Below are positions 35,867 through 45,456 of a DNA stretch of 64,000 bases, one piece after another. Under the pieces are notes generated by a model. It saw nothing but the letters and a program-made list of their open reading frames with translations, was not told where the DNA came from and ran no database searches. The stretch spans positions 1 to 64,000 of the forward strand of contig NZ_RAXT01000012.1 in the NCBI RefSeq assembly GCF_003611475.1. The letters run 5' to 3'. The first letter of the stretch is position 1; each line of letters opens with the position of its first letter. This DNA is from Acinetobacter rongchengensis. Lineage in GTDB: Bacteria; Pseudomonadota; Gammaproteobacteria; Pseudomonadales; Moraxellaceae. Both the position numbers and the translations under genes were made by a program.

Positions 35867-38067
35867 ACAGGATGGTGTTTAATTTTCCATGCTCTGTGAA
35901 TTTTCGTATTGCGTTTGAAATCTAGACCAATTGTTTCATTGGTAATTTCTTGAACGTCATACATGGCTTGGACTTCTTCATCCATTTCAAAACCACGGTA
36001 GTTGTTTGAAAAGTATAAAGTTCCTTCAGATGTCAAACGGTTCATCGCACGTTTTAACAATGAGTTATGATCACGTTGCACATCAAAGGTACCGTGGAAT
36101 TTTTTGGAGTTAGAGAATGTAGGTGGGTCAATAAAGATCATGTCATATTGTTCATGACCTTCTTTTAACCATTCAAAACAATCGCTTGAGAAGAATTGAT
36201 GTTGTTCATCTGCATGGTCTACAGTCAAACCATTTAAAACAAAGTTTTCTTTCGACCAGTTTAGGTATGTGTTTGATAAATCGACACTGGTTGTACTTGC
36301 AGCGCCACCTAAAGCAGCATGTAAGCTTGCAGTCGATGTGTAGCTATACAAATTCAAAAAATGTTTACCTTTCGCTTCGGCAGCTATACGTAAACGCATT
36401 TGACGATGATCTAAGAATAAGCCCGTATCTAAATAATCTGTTAAATTGACCAGTATTTTGGCTTTACCTTCTTGAACAATAAAGCGTTTAGAAGCGGTAC
36501 TTTGCTTGGTATATTGGGTTTTACCTTCTTGGCGAGCACGTGTTTTGATGAAAATCGCATCACGACCTAAACCTGTTACTGCTCGAATAGCGGATAAGGC
36601 AAGGTTAAAGCGTTTTTTCGCTTTTTCAGGATCAATGGTTTTGGGTGGAGCGTATTCTTGGACGTGTAAACGATCGCCATACAAGTCAACAGCAACATTA
36701 AAATCTGGTAAATCAGCATCGTATAGACGTAAGCAATAGATGTTTTCTTTGACAGCCCATTTTTTCAAAGTTTGCATATTTTTTTGCAAACGATTGGTAA
36801 AGTCTTCCGCACCTTCAATTTTTTCAAATTGTTGAGGTTGCCATGTTTCAAGAAATGGTTTCACCACAGTTGCAGGTTTAATGTCACCGAAACGGATGTA
36901 AATCGGTAATTTACCATTCATCAAACGTAAAATTTGCGGGTTATTCAAGGCCAAAACATCGGCTTGCTCAACAGCCGCTGCAATCACCGCAGCATATTGA
37001 TTTGGAAAATTCTTTTGTAAGAGGGCAGATAAACCTAGGTATAGGGCACGATTAGATGCTTTTTCACCTAAACGCTCACCATAAGGCGGATTGGTGACAA
37101 TAAATGAAGTTTTACCTACAGCTTGAAAATCTGGCCAATCTGCTAGCGTGCGTTCTTCAATTTGAATTTGATCAAGTTGTTGTTCGAAACCAGCGGCAAT
37201 AATATTTTGTTTTGTGGCTTTAACGGCTTCCCAATCTGCATCATAAGCATAAAACTTAGGTAATTTGCCTTGTAAAGCTTTTTGATGACGTTCAGCAGCT
37301 TCAGCTTTAATCGACATCCATAACTCATGGTCATGTCCATTCCAGCCATTAAAACCAAAGCGGCGAACCAGACCTGGCGCACGATCGGTGAGAATCATAA
37401 GGGATTCAATAATAAACGTACCAGAACCACACATTGGATCTAAAATAATGTCAGGATTGCGTTGTTTTAACTTGGCTTTTTGCAAAATGGCAGCAGCGAG
37501 ATTTTCTTTGATCGGTGCATCTGTCATATAACGACGGTAACCACGTTTATGTAATGAGTCACCTGACAAATCTAAACAGTAGGTATGTGCTGTTTTACCT
37601 GCAAGGACGTATAAAGTGATTTCAGGTTGTTTAATATCAATGCTTGGGCGTTTACCCACAGCCTCCATAAATGAATCAACCACACCATCTTTTACCCGTA
37701 AAGTAGCAAATTGGGTATTCACCTTAATCTCACGTTCTACGTGCAAGCGGATCGCAAAAGTACTTTGTGGTGCAAAAATAAGTGACCAATCAAAGTTGAT
37801 TGCGCCTTCATATAGCTCTTCGGCAACATCACGAGCATCGTGAGTAAATTCAAGCTCATGCACATGAATAGGAGTAAGTACACGAGATGCAAGACGAGAC
37901 CACATACATATGCGATAAGCATCTTCTAATTTGCCTTTAAAAACGAGTCTTCCAGGGAATCGTTCGATATTTTGAATACCTAAACCTTCAATTTCTTCTT
38001 GTAGTAAGGTTTCTAGTCCATCCGCACAGGTGACCCAATATGTAGAAAGACGTGGTTTCGAATTCAT
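35863..38067 (-). CDS. rlmL: Bifunctional 23S rRNA methyltransferase RlmKL
   Basis: The protein is 734 residues from the ATG at 38067 (MNSKPRLSTYWVTCADGLE); an upstream codon at 38094 is open but unsupported. The N-terminal half has a THUMP domain (~45-155) and an m2G methyltransferase (DPMCGSGTFIIESL, NPPYGERLG). The C-terminal half is an m7G methyltransferase (FLNLYSYTSTASLHAA, FIDPPTFSNSKK). The two enzymes modify G2445 and G2069 of 23S rRNA (E. coli numbering). The gene stands alone. Confidence 0.95.
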   Translation of the reverse strand: MNSKPRLSTYWVTCADGLETLLQEEIEGLGIQNIERFPGRLVFKGKLEDAYRICMWSRLASRVLTPIHVHELEFTHDARDVAEELYEGAINFDWSLIFAPQSTFAIRLHVEREIKVNTQFATLRVKDGVVDSFMEAVGKRPSIDIKQPEITLYVLAGKTAHTYCLDLSGDSLHKRGYRRYMTDAPIKENLAAAILQKAKLKQRNPDIILDPMCGSGTFIIESLMILTDRAPGLVRRFGFNGWNGHDHELWMSIKAEAAERHQKALQGKLPKFYAYDADWEAVKATKQNIIAAGFEQQLDQIQIEERTLADWPDFQAVGKTSFIVTNPPYGERLGEKASNRALYLGLSALLQKNFPNQYAAVIAAAVEQADVLALNNPQILRLMNGKLPIYIRFGDIKPATVVKPFLETWQPQQFEKIEGAEDFTNRLQKNMQTLKKWAVKENIYCLRLYDADLPDFNVAVDLYGDRLHVQEYAPPKTIDPEKAKKRFNLALSAIRAVTGLGRDAIFIKTRARQEGKTQYTKQSTASKRFIVQEGKAKILVNLTDYLDTGLFLDHRQMRLRIAAEAKGKHFLNLYSYTSTASLHAALGGAASTTSVDLSNTYLNWSKENFVLNGLTVDHADEQHQFFSSDCFEWLKEGHEQYDMIFIDPPTFSNSKKFHGTFDVQRDHNSLLKRAMNRLTSEGTLYFSNNYRGFEMDEEVQAMYDVQEITNETIGLDFKRNTKIHRAWKIKHHPV

Positions 38068-38539
38068 GAACAATTTCCAAAGACAGTAAAGCAATCTAAT
38101 ATTTTAACGTATTTTGATGACGAAAACTTGAGGTTTGATTGATGAATAGGAAATTTTTGAATAATTTGGCTTAGTTTTGGCGGGGATTGAAAATATCCAA
38201 CTGAAATTATGCTGTGACAATAAAGCTTTTGAAGACTTTTAAAATACAAAATAAATCACATTAAAAATATCAAATACAAAATAAATCACATTAAAAATAG
38301 TACATAAAAATCGATCTGCATCCTATGCATAAAATAATCTTGAACAATTTAATGAGTTTCTAAATTATTAAATATTCTTAAATAAAGCTAATAAGTATTT
38401 AAATTTCATATAAATATTCATTTTTTATTTTACTGAGTTTTACTTTTTGGTATGCAATTTGCTTAATCACTTACTGTATTGGTTGGTAAATTGATTTGTT
38501 TTTTATTTGAAATTTAACTTAATTTATTTTGGGGTTTTT
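38068..38539. other. Intergenic, about 470 bp, AT-rich, with a tandem repeat
   Basis: No gene is seen. It contains a 30-bp tandem duplication (38241-38300) and long A/T runs, and must hold promoters for the divergent rlmKL and the 38540 gene. Confidence 0.5.
38241..38300. repeat. Two tandem copies of a 30-bp unit
   Basis: Units 38241-38270 and 38271-38300 differ at only two positions (first and last base). The core of each is AATACAAAATAAATCACATT. It looks like a local slippage duplication. Confidence 0.9.
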
Positions 38540-38896
38540 ATGCAAACAGTATCACCTAATGGTTTTGAGGCACATTCAGAGGCTTTTTCAATTGCGACAT
38601 TGATGTTAGCACGCTTAAGACGTGTGGCAGGGCGTGTGATTGATGTGATGTATTTGGTCGAAAATAAAAGCTATGCAAAGTATGTTGTAGATATGTCTTT
38701 GAAAACCGAAGATTCTGAGTTAAAGCGACATGCTTTGCGTTTACAACATTTATTAGATCAAGAAGAAGCGAAGGCTCCTGTTGAGTCTGTGAGAACCATG
38801 CAGGTCAAAACAGAGGAAGAAGAATATGTTTCTGGTGCAACTGAAGAAGAAATTTATCGTGCACAAGTTTCACATCACTATATTGGTGCATTAAGA
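38540..38896 (+). CDS. Conserved-looking small protein, unknown
   Basis: The protein is 118-119 residues from the ATG at 38540 (preceded by GGGG); an ORF start at 38507 has no ribosome site. Stop at 38897-38899. It is helical: SIATLMLARLRRVAGRVIDVMYLVENKSYAKYV, given in short here as the LRRVAGRVIDVMYLV region, followed by an acidic segment (KTEEEEYVSGATEEE). There is no signal peptide or catalytic motif. It may be a small regulatory or structural protein. It is upstream of pyrB in the same direction, with a hairpin (38912-38943) between. Confidence 0.65.
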
Positions 38897-39087
38897 TAAT
38901 GTTCATTTAATTAGACTCTAAGTTTTGTTAAATTTAGAGTCTACCTGTGATTAAAATAAACTTAATATCATGAATATTAATCAATTATTTTCATGTATGA
39001 AAATAATGATTATTTGCTTAAATCTTCATCTGCCAAAGAAAAATAAAATCTGTATAATACCTTAACTTAACATGTAAGGAATCTCTC

Positions 39088-40104
39088 ATGCACTTGGCAG
39101 CATTGCATACTCCGAGTCAGATTCAACTCAACCAAGATGGGCATTTAAAACACTTCCTCACCATCGAAGGTCTTTCAAAACAAACGCTTACAAAAATATT
39201 GGACACTGCACAGTCCTTTTTTAATGACCAAAATCAACTCATTACCAATAACCTTTTAGAAGGTCGTACCGTGATGAATTTGTTCTTTGAAAATTCTACA
39301 CGTACTAGAACAACCTTTGAGGCTGCTGCAAAACGTTTATCAGCCAATGTTTTAAATATAGATATTGCACGTTCAAGTACCTCAAAAGGCGAAACTTTGC
39401 GTGATACGCTTTGGAACCTTGAAGCGATGGCAGCAGATATTTTTGTGGTGCGCCATTCTTCGTCGGGTGCGGCGCATTTTATTGCTCAAACCGTTTGTCC
39501 GCATGTCGCAATCATCAATGCAGGGGATGGACGCCACGCGCATCCAACCCAAGCCATGTTGGATATGCTCACTATTCGCCGTGAAACCCAGAAAAAATTT
39601 GAAGACATGAGCATAGCCATTATTGGTGATATTAAACATTCACGTGTGGCACGCTCTGATATTGCTGCGTTGCAAACTTTAGGATGTAAAGATATTCGTG
39701 TGATTGCACCAAATACGCTATTGCCTCTGGGTTTTAGCGAGTTTGGAGAAGGCGTGCGCTTATTTAATCATATGGAACAAGGCATTCAAGACTGTGATGT
39801 GATTATTACCTTACGTATTCAAAATGAGCGTATAGATTCACCAGCACTTTCTTCTCAAGCTGAGTTTTACAAGATGTATGGCTTAAATAAAGAACGTTTG
39901 GCCATGGCAAAACCAGATTGCATCGTGATGCATCCAGGACCAATGAATCGTGGTGTAGAAATCGATTCTAGCATCGCAGATGGTCCGCAGTCGGTGATTC
40001 TGCATCAGGTGACCAATGGTATTGCTGTGCGCATGGCTGTATTAGCTCTATCCATGCAAGGTCAGTTACAAGAAAAAGGTTTGTTAGAAGCGATTGTGGT
40101 ATAA
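39088..40104 (+). CDS. pyrB: Aspartate carbamoyltransferase catalytic subunit
   Basis: The protein is 338 residues. It has the carbamoyl-phosphate loop [13 protein letters not shown], the motif [12 protein letters not shown] and the C-terminal [12 protein letters not shown]. It makes carbamoyl-aspartate in pyrimidine synthesis. Its length (over 330) and an N-terminal extension of ~25 residues match the class of ATCases that assemble with an inactive dihydroorotase-like partner, which is the next gene. TAAGGAAT precedes the ATG. Confidence 0.96.
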   Translation: MHLAALHTPSQIQLNQDGHLKHFLTIEGLSKQTLTKILDTAQSFFNDQNQLITNNLLEGRTVMNLFFENSTRTRTTFEAAAKRLSANVLNIDIARSSTSKGETLRDTLWNLEAMAADIFVVRHSSSGAAHFIAQTVCPHVAIINAGDGRHAHPTQAMLDMLTIRRETQKKFEDMSIAIIGDIKHSRVARSDIAALQTLGCKDIRVIAPNTLLPLGFSEFGEGVRLFNHMEQGIQDCDVIITLRIQNERIDSPALSSQAEFYKMYGLNKERLAMAKPDCIVMHPGPMNRGVEIDSSIADGPQSVILHQVTNGIAVRMAVLALSMQGQLQEKGLLEAIVV

Positions 40105-40120
40105 GGCAAAGGATAAAGTC

Positions 40121-41356
40121 ATGAGTATTGTAAAAATTGAAAATGTACGTGTCTTAGATCCGATCAAAAAAACTGACAGCGTAGAAACAGTTTATATTGA
40201 AAATGGGAAGATCGTTGCTGCTTCAGATGCCGTAACTGAAACGGTGAATGGCCAAGGTAAATGGTTAATGCCAACCATGGTTGATCTATGCGCTCGTTTG
40301 CGTGAGCCAGGGCAACAACAACATGGAACATTAAAGTCTGAAGGTAAAGCTGCACGTGATAATGGAATTTTACATGTCATTACACCACCTGATTCAAAAC
40401 CAATCGTGCAAGACAATGGTGCTTTGATCCATGGGCTTGTTGAAAAAGCCATGTCAGATGGCGGTATTTATTTACATGTGATTGGTGCACAAACACAGGG
40501 TTTAAATGGTAAACAACCTGCAAATATGGCAGGTTTAAAAAAGGGTGGTTGTACTGCTGTTTCAAATGCCTATGCACCTTTTGAAAATGATGATGTGGTG
40601 ATTCGCACATTGGAATATGCAGCAGGTTTGGACATGACTGTTGTGTTCTATCCAGAAGAACCTCAAATTGCCAAAGATGGCTGTGTGCATGAAGGTTTTG
40701 TTGCATCACGTCAAGGCTTGCCGATGATCCCTGCAATTGCAGAAACCATTGCCATTGCTAAATATCTGTTGATGGTTGAAATGACTGGTGTCAAAGCACA
40801 TTTTGGACTCATTTCAGCAGGTGCATCTGTCGAACTGATTAAAATTGCCAAAGACAAAGGTTTGGCTGTAACCGCAGATGTTGCAATGCATCAACTACAT
40901 CTTACCGACCAGTTGATTGATGGTTTTAATTCTTTAGCACATGTGCGTCCGCCGTTACGTGCTGAAAAAGATAAAGCATTATTACGTCAAGGTGTAAAAG
41001 ATGGCGTGATTGACTCGATTTGTACACATCACGAGCCTTTGAGCAGCTCAGCGAAACTGGCACCATTTGCAGAAACATTGCCTGGAATGACAGCATTTGA
41101 TACTTACGTCCCGTTTGGGGTGCAATTGGTGAATGAGGGTGTTTTTGAACCTTTAGAATGGGTTGAAAAAGTAACCCTTGCACCTGCAAAAGTTGCCAAT
41201 ATGCTGGATCGTTGGACTCAAGAGTCTGGATGGATATTGGTTGATCCTGAACTAGAATGGACTGTTTCTAAGGAAAGTATTATTTCTCAGGGTAAAAATA
41301 CGCCGTTAATTAACCAAAAAGTCCGTGGTAAAGTGATCCAAACTTTTATTGCATAA
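40121..41356 (+). CDS. Dihydroorotase-like protein without metal-site histidines (PyrC')
   Basis: The protein is 411 residues from the ATG at 40121, with AAAGGA upstream. It has the amidohydrolase layout of type I dihydroorotase, but the metal motif DxHxHLREPG reads DLCARLREPG: Cys57 and Arg59 replace both His. The later region CTHHEPLSSSAKLAPF also differs from the usual DHAPH. As with Pseudomonas PyrC', it should be catalytically dead and serve to build the PyrB holoenzyme. It starts 16 bp after pyrB. A working PyrC must be encoded elsewhere. Confidence 0.92.
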   Translation: MSIVKIENVRVLDPIKKTDSVETVYIENGKIVAASDAVTETVNGQGKWLMPTMVDLCARLREPGQQQHGTLKSEGKAARDNGILHVITPPDSKPIVQDNGALIHGLVEKAMSDGGIYLHVIGAQTQGLNGKQPANMAGLKKGGCTAVSNAYAPFENDDVVIRTLEYAAGLDMTVVFYPEEPQIAKDGCVHEGFVASRQGLPMIPAIAETIAIAKYLLMVEMTGVKAHFGLISAGASVELIKIAKDKGLAVTADVAMHQLHLTDQLIDGFNSLAHVRPPLRAEKDKALLRQGVKDGVIDSICTHHEPLSSSAKLAPFAETLPGMTAFDTYVPFGVQLVNEGVFEPLEWVEKVTLAPAKVANMLDRWTQESGWILVDPELEWTVSKESIISQGKNTPLINQKVRGKVIQTFIA

Positions 41357-41382
41357 TTTTAATTATCCTTGTATTCATTTTA

Positions 41383-41406
41383 AGTCAGCTTCGGCTGGCT
41401 TTTTTG
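41383..41406 (+). terminator. Terminator of pyrB-pyrC'
   Basis: The stem AGTCAGC/GCTGGCT (one G-T pair) with a TTCG loop is followed by six T. Confidence 0.85.
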
Positions 41407-41545
41407 TGTATTTTTATTTGTCTTAAAATATGTTTTAACTACAAAAAACTATTATAAATTTGCTTATTTAATAATTAGAATGAAAAACGGTCAATAACTG
41501 ATTCTATTATTACAAAACAACAATGATACAGGAGTGTTCAGTATT

Positions 41546-43090
41546 ATGAATATTATTGAGCTGTTAAAAGAAAAAGTGACATCAAAATTATTACAGGGTG
41601 ATAATCAGTTTCAAGATGAGAAAATAGGTGCACTATCTGCTTTTTATCCTATTTTACTCACGGTTTTAGAATCTAAACCTGAATTAATGAGTATATTGCA
41701 ACAAAGTTTGAATCCACGTTTGGGCGATATTTTTAATAATAATTCGGAGTCTGTTGGTCATTTATTAGGGTTGGTTAGCGGAGATGCACCACCTAACGAA
41801 ATTGAAAAGACATTGAACCATGCAATTGCACCGACTTTATCTTTACTTGAAGATCAAGCAGGTACAGATGATCAATTGGCAATTTTTGATCTCATTCAAT
41901 CGCAATTGCCAAATATTCAAGCAGCATTGCCAGCATGGGCTTCAGGCTTGTTCTCGGCAGTTGGAATTAGTGTTGCTGGCTTAAGTTTTGCCTCGCAAGC
42001 TCAAGCTGCACCTGTGGTTGAAACAATTATTCCTACACCACCGGTAGAGCCTATTGTTGCTGCGCCTGCACCACCAGAACCTCCGTCAAATCATCAAGTG
42101 ACGAATGAACCAGAGCCTAAGAAATCAAATCTTCTTTTAACTGCTTTGATCGCTTTATTAATTTTAATCCTTTTGGCATTTTTATTATTAAGAAGCTGTA
42201 AAAATGATGACAATGCGACTGCACCGCTCAATCAGGCGACTGCAACTGCCCAACAACCTGCATATTTTCAAATGACTACAGATCCACAAGGTGGACTTGT
42301 AACATGCTCAGCCAAAATTGGGAATGAAGAATTTACGACAGCTTTACAAAACGAAGTAAAACAAATATTTAGCCATAGTGTTGGCTGTGGAATTGATTCA
42401 AGTCAAACGTTTAATGCAGAATTAATTGATCAAAACTCATTAGTAAGCGTTTTAAAACTGGTGAAAGGTATTCCAAATGCTTCATTGACTTGGACGGGGA
42501 GTGAAATTTCTCTACAAGGTGCAGATCAAGCAACATTACAAGCATTGGCTGAAAAGATTAAACCTTTAGTCAAAGACATGAATGTTGTGGTGCAACATCC
42601 TTTAAGTGAAAGTGAGGCGGTTTCATCCAGTATTGACCAAGCGAAGCAAGCATTGCAAGGGATTGATCCGAGTAAAGCAAAAGCGTTAGATATTGCAACA
42701 GCATTGAATATGCAAATTATTAACTTTGCCAGCGGTTCAAATACAATTCCTGATGTGAATAAGCCTATTCTCGATCAAGCTGCGGCACTTATGAATCATC
42801 TACCTAATGTACAATTACTCGTTAAAGGTTATACGGATTCTGTGGGCGATCCAGATGCCAATAAAATTTTATCTCAAAAACGTGCACAGGCCGTTGCAGA
42901 TTATTTAATGAGTAAAGGTGTTTCTCCAGATAAATTATTGGCGCAAGGTTTTGGACAAGAAAATCCTGTAGCGAATAATGCGACCAAAGAAGGGCAATTT
43001 AAAAATAGACGGATTGAATTTGAAGTCACCAATACTGAAACAGGAATCACCCGTGAAGTCTCTGAAGAAGGTATTGAGAAAAAACAATAA
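41546..43090 (+). CDS. OmpA-family protein with single membrane helix
   Basis: The protein is 514 residues from the ATG at 41546 (CAGGAG 11 nt upstream; GTG at 41534 overlaps that site). The N-terminal ~150 residues are helical, recalling DUF937-like regions. A Pro-rich linker (~165-195), one membrane helix (LLLTALIALLILILLAFLLL, ~198-217), a middle beta/alpha part and a C-terminal OmpA peptidoglycan-binding domain (~385-500: INFASGSNTIPD, VKGYTDSVGDPDAN, LSQKRAQAVADYL, NRRIEFEV) follow. It should link inner membrane to peptidoglycan. It is flanked by terminators and transcribed alone. The exact role is unknown. Confidence 0.87.
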   Translation: MNIIELLKEKVTSKLLQGDNQFQDEKIGALSAFYPILLTVLESKPELMSILQQSLNPRLGDIFNNNSESVGHLLGLVSGDAPPNEIEKTLNHAIAPTLSLLEDQAGTDDQLAIFDLIQSQLPNIQAALPAWASGLFSAVGISVAGLSFASQAQAAPVVETIIPTPPVEPIVAAPAPPEPPSNHQVTNEPEPKKSNLLLTALIALLILILLAFLLLRSCKNDDNATAPLNQATATAQQPAYFQMTTDPQGGLVTCSAKIGNEEFTTALQNEVKQIFSHSVGCGIDSSQTFNAELIDQNSLVSVLKLVKGIPNASLTWTGSEISLQGADQATLQALAEKIKPLVKDMNVVVQHPLSESEAVSSSIDQAKQALQGIDPSKAKALDIATALNMQIINFASGSNTIPDVNKPILDQAAALMNHLPNVQLLVKGYTDSVGDPDANKILSQKRAQAVADYLMSKGVSPDKLLAQGFGQENPVANNATKEGQFKNRRIEFEVTNTETGITREVSEEGIEKKQ

Positions 43091-43105
43091 ATAATTTTCT
43101 AGCAT

Positions 43106-43134
43106 AAAGGCCCTTAATCAATTAAGGGCCTTTT
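43106..43134 (+). terminator. Terminator after OmpA-family gene
   Basis: The stem AAAGGCCCTTAAT/ATTAAGGGCCTTT with a short loop ends in TTTT, 15 bp after the stop. Confidence 0.85.
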
Positions 43135-43312
43135 AAATTTGCATGTTTAATTTATTTATTCGGTAAATGATTTGATTTAGGTTAAATATGAATCGATGGG
43201 TTTATATCCTTTGGGATGATTTATAACGTGTATATTCTTGAGTACGTTGATTCATGTGCTTTTTATTGGCATGCTGTAAACTGATTAGGTTAAATTATTA
43301 TTTAGATTAAAT

Positions 43313-44092
43313 ATGCGTATTAGTTTTATTGGCTCAGGCCGTGTCGCACATCACTTCGCTAAGCAACTTTCAAAACAGCATCAAATTGTACAAATTTATA
43401 GTCGTGATTTAACGCATGCCCAAAAATTGGCTGAACAATGTCATGCGCAAGCCATTCAAAATTATTCACAATTTGATCATAATATTGATCTATTAATGAT
43501 TGCTATCAGTGATCAAGCGATTGCTGAAGTGATTGTAAATATGGGGCGTTATTTTGAAAATGTGCTGATTGTACATACCTCAGGCAGCACGCATTTAAAT
43601 GTACTAAGTCAACAGCATGCACGTTCAGGTGTGTTTTATCCTTTACAAACATTTAGTTTAGAGCGAGACATCGATTGGTCGAATACGCCATTATTTGTAG
43701 AAGCGACACAAGTAGATGATTTGCAAATATTAGTTGCACTTGCAAATAGCCTAAGTAATCGTGTTTATACTTATGATTCTGCGCAACGTTTAAGTTTACA
43801 TTTGGCTGCGGTATTTGCTTGTAATTTCAGTAATTATTGTTATGACATGGCAAAACAGGTAGTAGATGCTGAACAGGTTGATTTTAGTTTGCTGTATCCT
43901 TTAATTTTAGAAACAGCCAATAAAGCAACACTGAATAATCCTAAAACAATGCAAACAGGCCCTGCGATGCGTGGGGACCAAAATATCTTGAATATGCATA
44001 TGAAGATGTTAGCAGAAGCAGGCAGGGGGGATTTAAAACAAGTGTATGAGATATTGAGCCAAGGCATTCAAACTAGACAATCATCTCAATAG
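43313..44092 (+). CDS. Rossmann-fold/DUF2520 protein
   Basis: The protein is 259 residues. The NAD(P)-type start MRISFIGSGRVAHHFAKQL is followed by a Rossmann-like domain (~1-125), then a helical DUF2520 domain (~125-255: LAAVFACNFSNYCYDMAKQ, GPAMRGDQNIL). The fold resembles ketopantoate or 6-phosphogluconate reductases, but the substrate is unknown. It is followed at once by a desaturase fragment whose reading frame begins right after this stop, which suggests an old deletion joined them. Confidence 0.86.
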   Translation: MRISFIGSGRVAHHFAKQLSKQHQIVQIYSRDLTHAQKLAEQCHAQAIQNYSQFDHNIDLLMIAISDQAIAEVIVNMGRYFENVLIVHTSGSTHLNVLSQQHARSGVFYPLQTFSLERDIDWSNTPLFVEATQVDDLQILVALANSLSNRVYTYDSAQRLSLHLAAVFACNFSNYCYDMAKQVVDAEQVDFSLLYPLILETANKATLNNPKTMQTGPAMRGDQNILNMHMKMLAEAGRGDLKQVYEILSQGIQTRQSSQ

Positions 44093-44479
44093 TGCAAGTT
44101 GCATCATTTATTGGGTAAATCAACAATGGGTTTGATCACCGACAAATGGATGATTGCTGAATTATTTGCCAATATTGTTGTTTTAATCGCCGTTTTTATT
44201 TTCTTAGATGTTACTGTTTTAAAGTATTACTTTATTGCCATGTTCATCGGTCAATGCATGACCGCTTTTTTTGCTGTTTGGACAGTACATTACGATACAG
44301 AAGATCATGTTTATATGGCCCGAACAGTCTGTAATAAATTTAAACGCGTCGTGACTTACAACATGTCTTACCATGTTGAACATCATTTATTTCCTGCTGT
44401 GCCTACACAACATTTGCATATTTTGGCTAAGCGTTTGGCTGAATATGATTCAGGTGTCGAGATTCGGGAAGTTTTTTGA
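44093..44479 (+). pseudogene. C-terminal remnant of a membrane fatty acid desaturase
   Basis: About 127 residues remain. Two membrane helices (IVVLIAVFIFLDVTVL, YYFIAMFIGQCMTAFFAVW) and the last His box YHVEHHLFPAVPTQHL are those of membrane di-iron desaturases. The N-terminal part with the first two His boxes (HxxxH, HxxHH) is missing; full proteins are roughly 300 residues or more. The frame opens at the DUF2520 stop and has only a TTG at 44099 as possible start, without a ribosome site. A functional enzyme is not possible. Confidence 0.75.
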
Positions 44480-44496
44480 TTATTATTTTGCTTATA

Positions 44497-44525
44497 AAAA
44501 AGCTGCAATTTATATTGCAGCTTTT
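44497..44525. terminator. Bidirectional terminator before trmB 3' end
   Basis: The stem AAAAGCTGCAAT/ATTGCAGCTTTT with a TTAT-like loop lies between convergent genes. Confidence 0.82.
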
Positions 44526-44553
44526 AAGTGTTTTTCAAATTTAAATTATTGTA

Positions 44554-45273
44554 TTAACTTATTTTCTTAAAAATAAAGTCATTGATCTTGTGACCTGACT
44601 CGATACCACGACGCTCAAATTTAGTCTGAGGGCGCCATTCAGGACGTGGATAACTATTGCCTTTACCTGCTAAATTTTCTAAACGCGGACGGTTGTCCAA
44701 AACATCAAGCATCCATTCAGCATACGGTTCCCAATCGGTTGCAGCATGGAATGTACCCCCAATTTCCAACTTTTCTTCAACCAAAGGCATACGGTCATGT
44801 GAAACAAAACGACGTTTGAAGTGACGTTTCTTTTGCCATGGATCAGGGAAGTACAATTGAACGGTATTGATACTATTGTCAGGCATTTCACGAAGCACTT
44901 GAATCGCATCTGCATCTAAAACACGTAAGTTTTTGACTTCAGCCATTCCCGCTTCATATACGCATTGTGCAATACCTGGAACATGTACTTCGATACCAAC
45001 AAAGTTACGTTCAGGGTGAGCCTTTGCCATAAGAACCAATGAGCGTCCCATACCAAAGCCAATTTCAACTGTTAGTGGGCGTTCAGGGTGTTCAAAATGT
45101 TGACGTAAATCTGCAACAGGGTATTCCAAAATTAAATCACGATGCTGTTCAAGCGCAGTACGTTGTGATGTATTGAGCGGAGCAGACCTACGCATAAATG
45201 TCACAATTTCACGGTGTTCTTGTAAATTATCTAAATCTACAACTTGTTGTGCTTCAATTTGATCGTTTGACAT
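44554..45273 (-). CDS. trmB: tRNA (guanine-N7)-methyltransferase
   Basis: The protein is 239 residues. The SAM site is VEIGFGMGRSLVLMAKAHP, and the family motifs GIEVHVPGI, YFPDPWQKKRHFKRRFV and TKFERRG are present. It methylates G46 of tRNAs. It is transcribed alone. Confidence 0.97.
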   Translation of the reverse strand: MSNDQIEAQQVVDLDNLQEHREIVTFMRRSAPLNTSQRTALEQHRDLILEYPVADLRQHFEHPERPLTVEIGFGMGRSLVLMAKAHPERNFVGIEVHVPGIAQCVYEAGMAEVKNLRVLDADAIQVLREMPDNSINTVQLYFPDPWQKKRHFKRRFVSHDRMPLVEEKLEIGGTFHAATDWEPYAEWMLDVLDNRPRLENLAGKGNSYPRPEWRPQTKFERRGIESGHKINDFIFKKIS

Positions 45274-45456
45274 CGTTTTGGCAATACTAAAAATCTAAAA
45301 GGCGTATTGTAAGACCTGAGTGAAGCAAGTCAAATTTTTTATCCAATCTTTAGCTAAATTGAATCTATTCAGTATAGGTGTTAAATTGTCATAAAATATT
45401 CACCATGCTGTCATTAATAAAAATTAATCTGCTTTAAATTTCAACAAACGTTAAAA

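Noticed and set aside
38241..38300. CRISPR-like direct repeats
   Set aside because: The two copies are directly adjacent with no spacer and no cas genes nearby.
38912..38943. Hairpin after the 38540 gene as a terminator
   Set aside because: The stem TAGACTCTAA/TTTAGAGTCTA is good but no T run follows on the + strand, so I did not list it as a terminator.
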